Of a stretch of 64,000 nucleotides of DNA, positions 8,863-17,311 are shown piece by piece. The first letter of the stretch is position 1. Every line of letters starts with the position of its first letter. Both the position numbers and the translations under genes were made by a program. Under the pieces are notes generated by a model. The model had not been told where the DNA came from, did no database searches, and saw nothing but the letters and a program-made list of their open reading frames with translations. Source of the stretch: Terrilactibacillus tamarindi (GTDB lineage Bacteria > Bacillota > Bacilli > Bacillales > Sporolactobacillaceae); contig NZ_WNHB01000002.1 of NCBI RefSeq assembly GCF_009718825.1, forward strand, positions 174,448-238,447, given 5' to 3'.

Positions 8863-9904
8863 ACTCAATATGTTCTCATCAGCTGAAAAAGTCAAAGGGC
8901 AAGGTGTTGCCTCTGCTTACCGTGAGTTGGTTAATGTTATCCAATCACATTTAACGTCTATCAACATGACAATGAACAAATTTAGAAAGGCGGACATTAC
9001 ACTTTACCATACCATTGATTTTCGATTCTTCCTCTCGACTTTTTTAAGACATCGCTTAGGAATCAAAATAGGGTATGTCCACTTTCTTCCAGAGACCATC
9101 GATGACAGCTTATCTTTACCAAAACCTGTTCAAAAATTATTTTATCGTTATATCATTCTCTTTTATAAACGTATGGATGAATTAATTGTGGTAAATCCAT
9201 CTTTTATACCCAAATTAATCGCTTATGGTATAGAAGACGATCGTATTCACTATATTCCTAACTTTGTATCGAATAAATCATTTTATCCGGTGAATGATAA
9301 AAAAGAAAAACAAGCCCTTCGTAAAGAACACGGATGGTCTATTGATTCATTTATCGTTATTGGTGTTGGACAAGTTCAATATCGAAAGGGCGTTCTTGAT
9401 TTTATTGAGACAGCCAAAAGACTTCCACATCTAACGTTCATTTGGGCTGGTGGTTTTTCTTTTGGAAAAATCACAGCAGGATATGAGGAATTGAAACAAA
9501 TCTATGATCATCCACCGAAAAATGTGCACTTTATCGGTATTGTTGATCGTGATAAAATGAATACCTATTACCAAATGGCTGATATGTTATTTTTACCTTC
9601 TTATAATGAACTCTTTCCAATGACGGTACTTGAGGCGATGAATTGTCAAATCCCGATACTCTTGCGTGATCTAGATCTATATCAATCTATATTAGATGGG
9701 TATTATCTAAAGGCATCTAATGTAGATGAATTTGTATCTTTAATTAGGCGGTTAGAAGGAGAATCAGCTGTCTACAAAGAGGCTGTTCACCGATCAAAGA
9801 GCGGGGCTGCTTATTATAGTGAAGAAAGAGTGGTCAAACTATGGAAAGATATGTATCTAACGTTGCATAACAGGAGACAACAGCATGACCAAACAAAACC
9901 GTAA
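8855..9904 (+). CDS. GT4 glycosyltransferase, second sugar of the glycolipid (LafB-like)
   Basis: The 349-residue protein begins IRLNMFSSAEKVKGQGVASA and contains YVHFLPETIDDSL and PSYNELFPMTVLEAMNCQIP, all typical of the LafB/monoglycosyl-diacylglycerol glycosyltransferase group. It should add the second hexose to the monoglucosyl-diacylglycerol made by its neighbour. The donor (UDP-galactose in Listeria, UDP-glucose in some relatives) cannot be told. Its start overlaps the previous gene by 8 bp and its end overlaps the next by 20 bp, indicating translational coupling. Confidence 0.85.
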   Translation: MIRLNMFSSAEKVKGQGVASAYRELVNVIQSHLTSINMTMNKFRKADITLYHTIDFRFFLSTFLRHRLGIKIGYVHFLPETIDDSLSLPKPVQKLFYRYIILFYKRMDELIVVNPSFIPKLIAYGIEDDRIHYIPNFVSNKSFYPVNDKKEKQALRKEHGWSIDSFIVIGVGQVQYRKGVLDFIETAKRLPHLTFIWAGGFSFGKITAGYEELKQIYDHPPKNVHFIGIVDRDKMNTYYQMADMLFLPSYNELFPMTVLEAMNCQIPILLRDLDLYQSILDGYYLKASNVDEFVSLIRRLEGESAVYKEAVHRSKSGAAYYSEERVVKLWKDMYLTLHNRRQQHDQTKP

Positions 9905-10910
9905 TATAGTCCTTCATATTCTAATTATTATCGTGATCAGCGCCCTATTTTTCTACTTTAAATTTCGTCATATTAATCTAGCTGATTTCTGGACAAGTAT
10001 GAAAGAGATCAACGATGTATGGATTAGCCTATCTATGCTGGTCATGTTTTTGTATTGGTTATGTGAAGCAATAATCCTCTACCAAATGACAAAATCAATT
10101 GATCCAAGGTTCCGCTTTCGTTCTGCTTTGCAAATAACGATGGTTGGCCAGTTTTTCAACACCTTAACTCCACTACAAACGGGCGGGGGACCTGCACAAT
10201 TATATATGCTAAAACAAAAAGGAACAGATATCGGCTCTGCAAGTTCCGTTTTATTAATTAAATTTATTATCTATCAGCTTGTTCTAGTGGTGAACTTCAT
10301 TGTTATTTTATTCTTTAGTTATGACAATTTAATCAAACACTTTCCTCGTTTGTCTTACTTAGTCTTATTGGGTTTTATTTTTCATTTGTTTGTCATTATT
10401 GGATTACTCATTGTCGCCATCAGCAAAAAAACTGCTCATTTTCTAGCCCACCTTATTCTGAAGTCTTTATTCATTTTTATTAAAAAAGAAAAAAGGGTTA
10501 AATATGTACAAACCATCGATCACAAAATTGATACCTTTCATCATGAAAGCAGAAAAATGAGTCAACATAGATGGCTCTTAGTAAAAGGATGTCTATTAAC
10601 AAGTATTCAGCTTTTTCTTTTTTTCAGCATTCCTTATTTTATATTTGAAGCAATTGGAATTTCACATGAAGGGTTAATTCTGGCTATGGCTTATCATGCC
10701 TTTATTATTATGTTTTCAAGTATCGTGCCTACGCCAAGTGGTACAGCTGGTGCAGAGTATAGTTTTACAATCCTTTTTGGCAGTTTAATGAATGGACAAG
10801 AATTATTGGTTACCCTTATCCTCTGGCGATTTATCTCTTCTTATAGCTGCCTTATTATCGGGGGGATCGCATTATCCTTTGGGTCAAAAAAATTGGCTCA
10901 ACTAAAGTGA
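9885..10910 (+). CDS. Flippase-like membrane protein of the LPG-synthase TM/UPF0104 family (LafC-like)
   Basis: The 341-residue protein has about eight membrane helices and the family motifs GQFFNTLTPLQTGGGPAQLYML near residue 88 and PTPSGTAGAEYSF near residue 284. Members include the membrane domain of MprF and the third gene of Listeria laf operons. They are thought to handle or flip lipids, and here probably the glycolipid made by the two preceding enzymes. The stop codon lies inside the AAAGTGA end of a double-hairpin repeat. Function is inferred from context and family. Confidence 0.8.
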   Translation: MTKQNRNIVLHILIIIVISALFFYFKFRHINLADFWTSMKEINDVWISLSMLVMFLYWLCEAIILYQMTKSIDPRFRFRSALQITMVGQFFNTLTPLQTGGGPAQLYMLKQKGTDIGSASSVLLIKFIIYQLVLVVNFIVILFFSYDNLIKHFPRLSYLVLLGFIFHLFVIIGLLIVAISKKTAHFLAHLILKSLFIFIKKEKRVKYVQTIDHKIDTFHHESRKMSQHRWLLVKGCLLTSIQLFLFFSIPYFIFEAIGISHEGLILAMAYHAFIIMFSSIVPTPSGTAGAEYSFTILFGSLMNGQELLVTLILWRFISSYSCLIIGGIALSFGSKKLAQLK

Positions 10911-11080
10911 GTTCACGTGATCCTCTATCTCCCCAACTAGCCAATGACAAACTTCACTCAGTGGGGGGTTCTTCATCCCCACTGAGTGTAAGCCTAAACC
11001 TCATGCAGCCGTTATCCCCCACCTTGAAATTCTCGTGTACACTCGATACCTTGTCAATACTCGCCGTTAATGCGGGATAA
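10904..11080 (-). repeat. Double-hairpin intergenic repeat, copy 2 (inverted relative to copy 1)
   Basis: It starts AAAGTGA at the stop codon of the flippase-like gene and ends CGTTAATGCGGGATAA. The CACTCAGTGGGG/CCCCACTGAGTG hairpin is intact, while the second hairpin is degraded. With copy 1 it brackets the three-gene glycolipid cassette in inverted orientation. Confidence 0.8.
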
Positions 11081-11082
11081 AT

Positions 11083-11161
11083 TCAAATAATTTGATATTC
11101 ACATTCTATAATCACTAATATATAATAACATTATATATAACATTTGAATATTTGCTCATAT
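11083..11161 (+). promoter_or_regulatory. Promoter and ArsR-type operator of the cad genes
   Basis: A -35 TTCACA (11098-11103) and -10 TATAAT (11121-11126) are 17 bp apart. An imperfect palindrome at 11142-11161, ATTTGAATATTTGCTCATAT, has the 12-2-12-like shape of SmtB/ArsR/CadC operators. A second palindrome TCAAAT-A-ATTTGA lies at 11083-11095. The repressor is presumably the gene immediately downstream. Confidence 0.6.
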
Positions 11162-11186
11162 ATTATTTTATACGAGAGGTGTTTAT

Positions 11187-11564
11187 ATGATAAAAGATAA
11201 CATCGTGCCAGATAATTGTGAGGAAACATGTAGCCAAACGATTATTCATAAAGATATTATTCAACTAGTAAGCGAACACATGTCAGATGATATCAGTTTA
11301 GATAATATGGCTGAGTTATTTAAATTGTTTGGAGACCGCACAAGAATCCGGATCCTTCATGCTCTCAATCAATCAGAAATGTGTGTCTGTGATCTGGCTT
11401 ATTTACTTGGTATGACACAATCAGCCATCTCTCACCAATTACGTTTACTAAAACAAGCAAAATTGGTTAAGAACAGAAAAGAAGGAAAGATCGTCTATTA
11501 TTCACTGGCAGATCGACATGTCATGCAGATCTTTGTGCAAGCCTTCGATCATGTTAAAGAATAA
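11187..11564 (+). CDS. ArsR/SmtB-family metal-sensing repressor (CadC-like)
   Basis: The 125-residue winged-helix protein carries the metal-binding box EMCVCDLAYLLG in helix 3 and a cysteine pair CEETC at residues 11-15, as in CadC. In addition, DRHVMQIFVQAFDH near the C-terminus resembles the alpha-5 zinc site of SmtB/CzrA. The DNA-reading helix is MTQSAISHQLRLLKQA. Apo-protein represses and metal releases it. It lies 21 bp before cadA, so it is autoregulated with its target. The preferred metal (Cd, Pb or Zn) is inferred from the cadA neighbour. Confidence 0.9.
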   Translation: MIKDNIVPDNCEETCSQTIIHKDIIQLVSEHMSDDISLDNMAELFKLFGDRTRIRILHALNQSEMCVCDLAYLLGMTQSAISHQLRLLKQAKLVKNRKEGKIVYYSLADRHVMQIFVQAFDHVKE

Positions 11565-11585
11565 AAATGACATGGAGGAGATTAA

Positions 11586-13964
11586 ATGGATCCTATAAAA
11601 ACGAAAATAAATAAAGAACTTCTATTAGATGGGCTGGATTGTGCAGCGTGTGCAGCCAAGATAGAAAAAGGCGTTAGTGAGCTAAACGGTATATCAGCTT
11701 GTTCGGTTAACTTTATGACAAAGACACTGACAATGGAAACAGAACAAGGTCGTGAAGATGGAATCATAACAGAAGCCAAGAAACTCGTGAAGACATTAGA
11801 ACCTCATATCGAGGTTAAAGAAAAACAAATTGGTACGAAGTCAGGGATTACTCCCTTATCTTTAAATGGATTAGATTGTGCTAATTGTGCAGCCAAAATA
11901 GAAAAAGAAGTAAGTTTGTTATCAGGTATAAAATCTTCGACTGTAGACTTTGTATCTAAAAAACTTATTATTGAACCCACAGGAACGATGAAAACAGACG
12001 ACCTAGTGGCAGATATCAAAAAAATTGTTAAACGTATTGAACCTGAGGTCAATGTGACTTTAGAAACGCATAATAAAGTACAAGATAATGAACATAATCA
12101 TGATCATGAAAACAACAAGATAAAAAGATTACTAATACGTTTAGGTGTTGGGGGTGTTTTAACTGCGGTTGCGGTTTTTTCAAACCTTCCATACATTCCA
12201 GAGCTTAGCCTCTTTCTTATTGCCTATTTCATTGTCGGCGGTGACATTGTCTATCGAGCGATAAGAAATATGACTAGAGGGCAAGTTTTCGATGAAAACT
12301 TTTTAATGGCGATCGCTACGATAGGTGCTTTTGCTGTCGGACAATTTCCTGAAGGCGTGGCTGTTATGCTCTTTTATCAAGTTGGAGAACTCTTCCAAGG
12401 CATTGCAGTCAATCGCTCACGGAAATCGATTAGTGCCCTTATGGATATACGTCCCGACTACGCTCACCTCAAAGTTGGTCAAGAAACGAAGAAAGTCTCA
12501 CCAGAAGATGTAAATGTTGGGGACCTGATTATCATTAAGCCTGGGGAAAAAGTACCTTTAGATGGAAAAGTCATTGAAGGAAACTCAATGGTTGATACAT
12601 CAGCTTTAACAGGGGAATCTGTCCCAAGAGAAATCGAGGTTGGTAGCGATGTTCTTAGTGGATTCATTAATAAAAATGGGCTCTTAACCATTGAAGTGAC
12701 GAAATCATACAGTGAATCCACTGTTGCTAAAATTTTAGATCTCGTACAAAACGCAAGCAGTAGAAAAGCACCGACAGAAAATTTTATTACGAAATTTGCT
12801 CGTTATTACACACCGGTCGTGGTCATCACGGCTGCCGTTCTTGCCTTTATTCCACCACTTATTCTACAAGGGGCAACGTTCTCTGACTGGTTCTATCGAG
12901 CACTGGTATTCTTAGTGATCTCTTGTCCATGTGCTCTGGTGGTTTCCATTCCTCTTGGATTTTTCGGTGGGATTGGTGGAGCGTCTAAAAGTGGCATTCT
13001 CGTTAAAGGCAGTAATTACCTCGAAGCCTTAAATGATGTAAAAGTTGTTGTTTTTGATAAAACAGGAACATTAACAAAAGGGATTTTTGAGGTCACAAGT
13101 ATTAATCCTTCAAATAGTTTAACAAAGGAAGAACTATTAGAATATGCGGCATTTGCAGAAGTTCATTCTAATCATCCGATCGCCCTTTCGATTCGTAAAG
13201 CGTATGGAAAAGAGATCGATGATAACCGTATTCAAGATTACAATGAAATTTCAGGACATGGAATCGAAGTCAAGGTTGATGGAAAAGAGATTTTAGCAGG
13301 TAATGCTAAATTAATGAAAAAAGAATCTATTTCATTTGAACTAAAAGATGTGGTGGGTACCCTTGTTCATGTGGCTATAGATGGGCAATATGGGGGTTAT
13401 ATTGTTATATCAGATGAAGTGAAGGAAGATGCTGCCAAAGCTATACAACAGTTAAAAGCTTTAGGTATAAAGAAAACAGTGATGTTAACCGGTGATGCAA
13501 AAACAGTTGGTAATGCTGTAGGAAACGAACTTGGCTTGGATGAGATACACGCTGAATTACTACCTCATCAGAAAGTGGAAGAGATAGAAAAATTAGACCG
13601 GGAAAAATCACCAAAGGAAAAGCTCATTTTCGTTGGCGATGGGATTAACGATACGCCTGTGTTAGCCAGGGCTGATGTGGGTATAGCTATGGGAGGACTA
13701 GGGTCTGATGCAGCTATTGAAGCAGCTGACGTCGTCATTATGACAGACGAGCCTTCAAAAATTGCGACAGCTATCAAAATTGCGAAACGAACTCGTGGCA
13801 TTGTATGGCAAAACATTCTCTTTGCTTTAGGAGTAAAAACCATTTTCCTTTTGCTTGGCGCCTTTGGCATCGCGACGATGTGGGAAGCTGTCTTTTCAGA
13901 TGTCGGTGTCACATTATTAGCTGTTCTAAATGCGATGCGTGTCTTACAAACTAAAAATATGTAA
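11586..13964 (+). CDS. cadA: Cadmium/zinc/lead-exporting P1B-type ATPase
   Basis: The 792-residue pump has two N-terminal heavy-metal-associated domains (GLDCAAC from residue 16 and GLDCANC near 94). A His-rich linker HNHDHEN follows, then the transport CPC motif SCPCAL near 446-451, phosphorylation site DKTGT at 491-495, HP locus SNHP near 528-531, and hinge GDGINDT at 684-690. The CPC plus duplicated HMA domains fit Zn/Cd/Pb-ATPases. It exports divalent soft metals across the membrane using ATP. GGAGGAG precedes the ATG. It is co-transcribed with the CadC-like repressor. Confidence 0.95.
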   Translation: MDPIKTKINKELLLDGLDCAACAAKIEKGVSELNGISACSVNFMTKTLTMETEQGREDGIITEAKKLVKTLEPHIEVKEKQIGTKSGITPLSLNGLDCANCAAKIEKEVSLLSGIKSSTVDFVSKKLIIEPTGTMKTDDLVADIKKIVKRIEPEVNVTLETHNKVQDNEHNHDHENNKIKRLLIRLGVGGVLTAVAVFSNLPYIPELSLFLIAYFIVGGDIVYRAIRNMTRGQVFDENFLMAIATIGAFAVGQFPEGVAVMLFYQVGELFQGIAVNRSRKSISALMDIRPDYAHLKVGQETKKVSPEDVNVGDLIIIKPGEKVPLDGKVIEGNSMVDTSALTGESVPREIEVGSDVLSGFINKNGLLTIEVTKSYSESTVAKILDLVQNASSRKAPTENFITKFARYYTPVVVITAAVLAFIPPLILQGATFSDWFYRALVFLVISCPCALVVSIPLGFFGGIGGASKSGILVKGSNYLEALNDVKVVVFDKTGTLTKGIFEVTSINPSNSLTKEELLEYAAFAEVHSNHPIALSIRKAYGKEIDDNRIQDYNEISGHGIEVKVDGKEILAGNAKLMKKESISFELKDVVGTLVHVAIDGQYGGYIVISDEVKEDAAKAIQQLKALGIKKTVMLTGDAKTVGNAVGNELGLDEIHAELLPHQKVEEIEKLDREKSPKEKLIFVGDGINDTPVLARADVGIAMGGLGSDAAIEAADVVIMTDEPSKIATAIKIAKRTRGIVWQNILFALGVKTIFLLLGAFGIATMWEAVFSDVGVTLLAVLNAMRVLQTKNM

Positions 13965-14082
13965 AACCAAAGTCAAATATATATGTCGTCATACCTTTGT
14001 ATATTGGGCTTTCATTGAATATTAGAGAAAGAAGATGAACCAGATCAAGTATAACTTCTTATCCTTAATTTAGGAGAAGGTC

Positions 14083-14198
14083 ATGCATAATCGTTGGTTT
14101 CACATGCAAGGCAAAAAGCTTTTTCAAAAATTAAATTTCAAGAAGGGCAACACATATTAGTAGTTGGGGTTGGAACGGGGATTGATATCCCCTTATAG
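14083..14198 (+). pseudogene. SAM-dependent methyltransferase N-terminal remnant
   Basis: An ATG after AGGAGAAGG opens HNRWFHMQGKKLFQKLNF. After a one-base frameshift the sequence reads GQHILVVGVGTGIDIPL and stops. LVVGVGTG is the nucleotide-binding loop of class I methyltransferases of the PmtA/UbiE group. The rest of the gene is gone, cut off just before the cation exporter gene. It suggests a lost third member of this metal or lipid locus. Confidence 0.65.
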
Positions 14199-14248
14199 CG
14201 TTGTTTAGGACCCTAATAAAAGTTAAAAAGGAATTAGGAGTTGATTAT

Positions 14249-15163
14249 ATGGGACATAATCATGGACATGAACACGGACATAATCATGCACCTGCATCAT
14301 ATAACAAGGCATTTACTATAGGCATCCTATTAAATACCTTATTTGTTATTATTGAAGCTGTTTATGGTATCATTGGCAACTCATTGGCGTTATTAGCCGA
14401 TGCTGGACATAATTTAAGTGATGTATTGGGTCTACTTATTGCTTGGGTGGCTATGTGGTTAGGAAATAAAAAACCTTCAATGAAAAGAACTTATGGGTAT
14501 AAACGTTCATCAATATTAGCAGCTCTATTTAATGCGATTTTTCTCTTAATAGCGATCGGTGGAATTGCATGGGAAGCCATACAAAGATTTGGCACGCCAT
14601 CACCAGTCACAGGAATGACCGTTATCGTTGTGGCGGTTATTGGGATTGTTATAAACGCTATTACTGCCTTACTATTTATGTCCGGCAGAAAAGGAGATTT
14701 GAATATTAAAGGTGCCTTTTTACATATGGCAGCTGATGCTGGTGTTTCACTTGGTGTGGTCATTGCAGGTATGATTTTACTTTGGACAGGTTGGGAATGG
14801 ATTGATCCTGTTGTGAGTCTAATGATTTCATTGGTTATCTTAATCGGAACATGGGGATTGCTGAAAGACTCATTTAATTTAGCTCTTGATGCCGTGCCAG
14901 AAGGCATTAATTTGAATGAAATAAAAAATTACCTTCAATCCATTCCAACAGTAATTGAAGTGCATGATCTACATGTTTGGGGAATGAGTACAACGGAAGC
15001 TGCCTTAACGGTACATTTGATAAGATCAGAAATAAAAGATAATGATGTCTTACTGCAAAAAATAAATAAAGAACTTCATGATCAATTTGACATTGAGCAT
15101 GCAACGATTCAAATAGAAAAAGGAACATTTAGTTGTTCGCTTGCTTCAGAAGATTCCATCTAA
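14249..15163 (+). CDS. Cation diffusion facilitator, zinc/cadmium exporter (CzcD/ZitB-like)
   Basis: The start is set at ATG 14249, preceded by AGGAG, rather than the TTG at 14201, giving 304 residues. A His-rich N-terminus (HNHGHEHGHNH) is followed by six membrane helices with the paired metal sites LADAGHNLSD in helix 2 and HMAADAG in helix 5. A cytoplasmic C-terminal domain follows. It is a proton antiporter exporting Zn2+ or Cd2+. Position next to cadC-cadA implies a joint metal-resistance function, though a decayed gene separates them and it may have its own promoter. Confidence 0.92.
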   Translation: MGHNHGHEHGHNHAPASYNKAFTIGILLNTLFVIIEAVYGIIGNSLALLADAGHNLSDVLGLLIAWVAMWLGNKKPSMKRTYGYKRSSILAALFNAIFLLIAIGGIAWEAIQRFGTPSPVTGMTVIVVAVIGIVINAITALLFMSGRKGDLNIKGAFLHMAADAGVSLGVVIAGMILLWTGWEWIDPVVSLMISLVILIGTWGLLKDSFNLALDAVPEGINLNEIKNYLQSIPTVIEVHDLHVWGMSTTEAALTVHLIRSEIKDNDVLLQKINKELHDQFDIEHATIQIEKGTFSCSLASEDSI

Positions 15164-15201
15164 ATAATTCTTTACCCTCAGACAATTTCTATCCATGTAA
15201 A

Positions 15202-15245
15202 AAAGGTATCTAAGGAATAATATAAATTATTCCTTAGATACCTTT
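15202..15245. terminator. Strong bidirectional hairpin between the CDF gene and ssrA
   Basis: A perfect 20-bp stem (15202-15221 with 15226-15245) closes a four-base loop. A-rich sequence on its left gives TTTT on the minus strand and a short TTT lies on the right. It can end both the exporter transcript and, after processing, the convergent tmRNA transcript. Confidence 0.75.
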
Positions 15246-15363
15246 GACATTCACATTTTTATCTAGATTTTTTCAATCTTGAAAGCACTTTAAGCTTAAG
15301 CTCTCATTTTAGAAAAACTTAGGCTTTAAGTCACATTTTGCTAGCCTGAATCTCCACTATGTA

Positions 15364-15721
15364 TGGTGGAGACGGTGGGAGTCGAACCCACGTCCAAAGA
15401 TATTGTAATTTAAGCTTCTACGAGTGTAGTCGATATATTAGCATTTCGCCGATACATCGGCCTATCGACAGGCTTCCGTATGGCTATCCTGATTGTTCTC
15501 TTCCTTCGTCCTCAGGAGGCGGACAGCCGGCGTATCCCACTAAGTTGAGTCCCTTACCCTACCACATGGGCGATGGAGGGAGGAACCGCTAAGCTACTTA
15601 GGCAGCTAAAGCGAGGTTGTTGTTTTGTTTGCCAGTTATTGGCTTTGGCGTTTTAACGAGGCCGACCCCCTCGACTCGCCACTTAAATCCAACCTACCCC
15701 TGTCGAATCCGTAACGTCCCC
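15364..15721 (-). ncRNA. ssrA: tmRNA (transfer-messenger RNA)
   Basis: Read on the minus strand it begins GGGGACGTTACGGATTCGAC and ends with a tRNA-like GGTTCGACTCCCACC-GTCTCCACCA including encoded CCA, 358 nt long. The tag frame reads GGC-AAA-CAA-AAC-AAC-AAC-CTC-GCT-TTA-GCT-GCC-TAA, giving GKQNNNLALAA. The triplet before it appears to be ACT (Thr), where B. subtilis has GCT (Ala). It rescues stalled ribosomes together with SmpB, whose gene is just upstream. Confidence 0.97.
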
Positions 15722-15802
15722 ATGATATAAGGACACAAAGGTTTGTCTTCATAAGTGTCACAAGGAATATACTAACACAAAACCAAATGAATTTCAACTC
15801 TT

Positions 15803-16276
15803 TTACATTTTTTGGCGATCTCTAAGCGCTCTATCCATTTCCCTTTGCGCTGATTTCCGTTTTAACGTTTCACGTTTATCATAGTTCTTCTTACCTTTGC
15901 CTAGACCGATAAGAATTTTTGCAAAACCATTTTTGATATAAATTTTCAAAGGAACAATTGCATAACCTGCTTCCTTTGTCTGACCAATCAATTTGTTGAT
16001 TTGTTTCTTGTGAAGAAGCAATTTTCTTGTTCGAAGGGGATCATGATTATATCGGTTACCTTGTTCATATGGACTGACGTGCATATTATGGAGCATGAGT
16101 TCTCCATTCTCAACACGTGCAAACGCATCTTTAATACTCACGGATCCTTTACGTATGGATTTAATTTCAGTACCTTGAAGAACTAACCCCGCTTCAAACG
16201 TTTCTTCAATAAAATAATCATGACTTGCTTTACGATTCTGTGCAAGCACACGACTCTTTGTCTTTTCTTCTGTCAA
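15803..16276 (-). CDS. smpB: SsrA-binding protein SmpB
   Basis: The 157-residue protein contains [27 protein letters not shown] in two conserved stretches, the RLLLH-type region, and a basic tail [19 protein letters not shown]. This is the usual length. It binds the tRNA-like part of tmRNA and delivers it to stalled ribosomes. Translation starts at TTG 16276, with GAGGAG nine bases upstream. It is followed at once by ssrA. Relative to B. subtilis, rnr is not adjacent: the trehalose genes and a HAD gene lie in between. Confidence 0.97.
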   Translation of the reverse strand: MTEEKTKSRVLAQNRKASHDYFIEETFEAGLVLQGTEIKSIRKGSVSIKDAFARVENGELMLHNMHVSPYEQGNRYNHDPLRTRKLLLHKKQINKLIGQTKEAGYAIVPLKIYIKNGFAKILIGLGKGKKNYDKRETLKRKSAQREMDRALRDRQKM

Positions 16277-16301
16277 TTCAATTCACTCCTCGACGCTTGT
16301 T

Positions 16302-16364
16302 GACATTTCCCGCCTAATTATAGTATGTATTGATACGTATTATCAACTTTTCCCGGGAAATGTC
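16302..16364 (-). other. Nested inverted repeat upstream of smpB
   Basis: Arms GACATTTCCCG (16302-16312) and CGGGAAATGTC (16354-16364) flank an inner TGATA-CGTAT-TATCA palindrome. The structure would fold at the 5' end of the smpB message. There is no T-run, so it is not an ordinary terminator. Confidence 0.5.
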
Positions 16365-16375
16365 GATATATCTCA

Positions 16376-17227
16376 CTATTTCTTGGCATTCTCTCTTAAG
16401 AGTTCGTTTATCGCATAAGCAACGCCGTCTTCTTCACAACGTTTTGTAACCATTTGACATGTCTCTTTAATCTCTGGATAAGCATTTCCCATGGCAACAC
16501 TAACGCCAGCTACTTCAAACATGGATAAATCATTATAATTATCCCCAATCGCAACCGTATCCTCTAATTTAATATTTAAATGATTGGCTAATAGTTTTAG
16601 ACCATGGCCCTTCGAGACACCATTTGCCATAATTTCAAAGTTGCCTGTCCCTGATGTTACCATATTAATGTCTACTTGATGGCTAAAATGATGTCTCCCC
16701 TTAGCTAATTTTTCATCATCGTAAGAAAAGACGAGGACTTTGGTAATGTCAATGCGTGGATCTTGAAGTACATCCATACTATCAAGTGTGCGATAATATT
16801 CCCGTCTGGTGGCTTCTTGAAAACCTTCTGCTCTCTCTTCATGTTTCTTCAAATGATCAAGTTCTTCTTGTAACCAGTCTAGTCCATCAGTCGGAACAAA
16901 GATGATGTCTTGTGTATAGATTCCCATGTAAAAATGCTGATCTAAAAGCCATTTGATATCTTTCATAATTGTTGATTTATTTAACTTAGCTGAATAAAGA
17001 AGTTGGCCATCTTGCGTGTGAACCGAAGCGCCATTTGTACCAATAATATTGGCTTCCATTCCAATTTCACGCAGTTTGGTATTCACATCAAAGGAAGCTC
17101 TACCTGTTGCAATTGTTATTTGAATGTCTTGTTTTTGTGCTTCCTTTAAGGCTTTGATATTATTTTCACTTATTTTTCTTTCGCGAGTCAGTAACGTTCC
17201 GTCCAAATCAATCGCAATGAGTTTCAT
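16376..17227 (-). CDS. Cof-type HAD-superfamily phosphatase
   Basis: The 283-residue protein shows HAD motif I AIDLDGTLLT (nucleophile Asp near residue 6), motif II ITIATGRAS, and motif IV GDNYNDLSMFEVAGVSVAMGNA. A type IIB cap lies between, typical of the Cof/YkrA/YwpJ sugar-phosphate or flavin phosphatases. The substrate is unknown. GAGGAG precedes the ATG. It lies downstream of treR on the same strand with an 84 bp gap, so a link with trehalose or glucose-phosphate metabolism is possible but only by position. Confidence 0.88.
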   Translation of the reverse strand: MKLIAIDLDGTLLTRERKISENNIKALKEAQKQDIQITIATGRASFDVNTKLREIGMEANIIGTNGASVHTQDGQLLYSAKLNKSTIMKDIKWLLDQHFYMGIYTQDIIFVPTDGLDWLQEELDHLKKHEERAEGFQEATRREYYRTLDSMDVLQDPRIDITKVLVFSYDDEKLAKGRHHFSHQVDINMVTSGTGNFEIMANGVSKGHGLKLLANHLNIKLEDTVAIGDNYNDLSMFEVAGVSVAMGNAYPEIKETCQMVTKRCEEDGVAYAINELLRENAKK

Positions 17228-17311
17228 TTTATCCTCCTCATGAAAAGCTTATTATAAAATACTTTCCCTAAAACTCTGTGTAAAAATCCTGTTGGCCTAT
17301 TAAAGTATACC

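Noticed and set aside
11586..13964. Copper-type P-ATPase (CopA) reading of the pump
   Set aside because: The CadC-like repressor, tandem HMA domains of the GLDCAxC type and CDF neighbour fit Cd/Zn/Pb export better.
15359..15592. 77-codon plus-strand frame
   Set aside because: It is antisense to the tmRNA; the openness is accidental.
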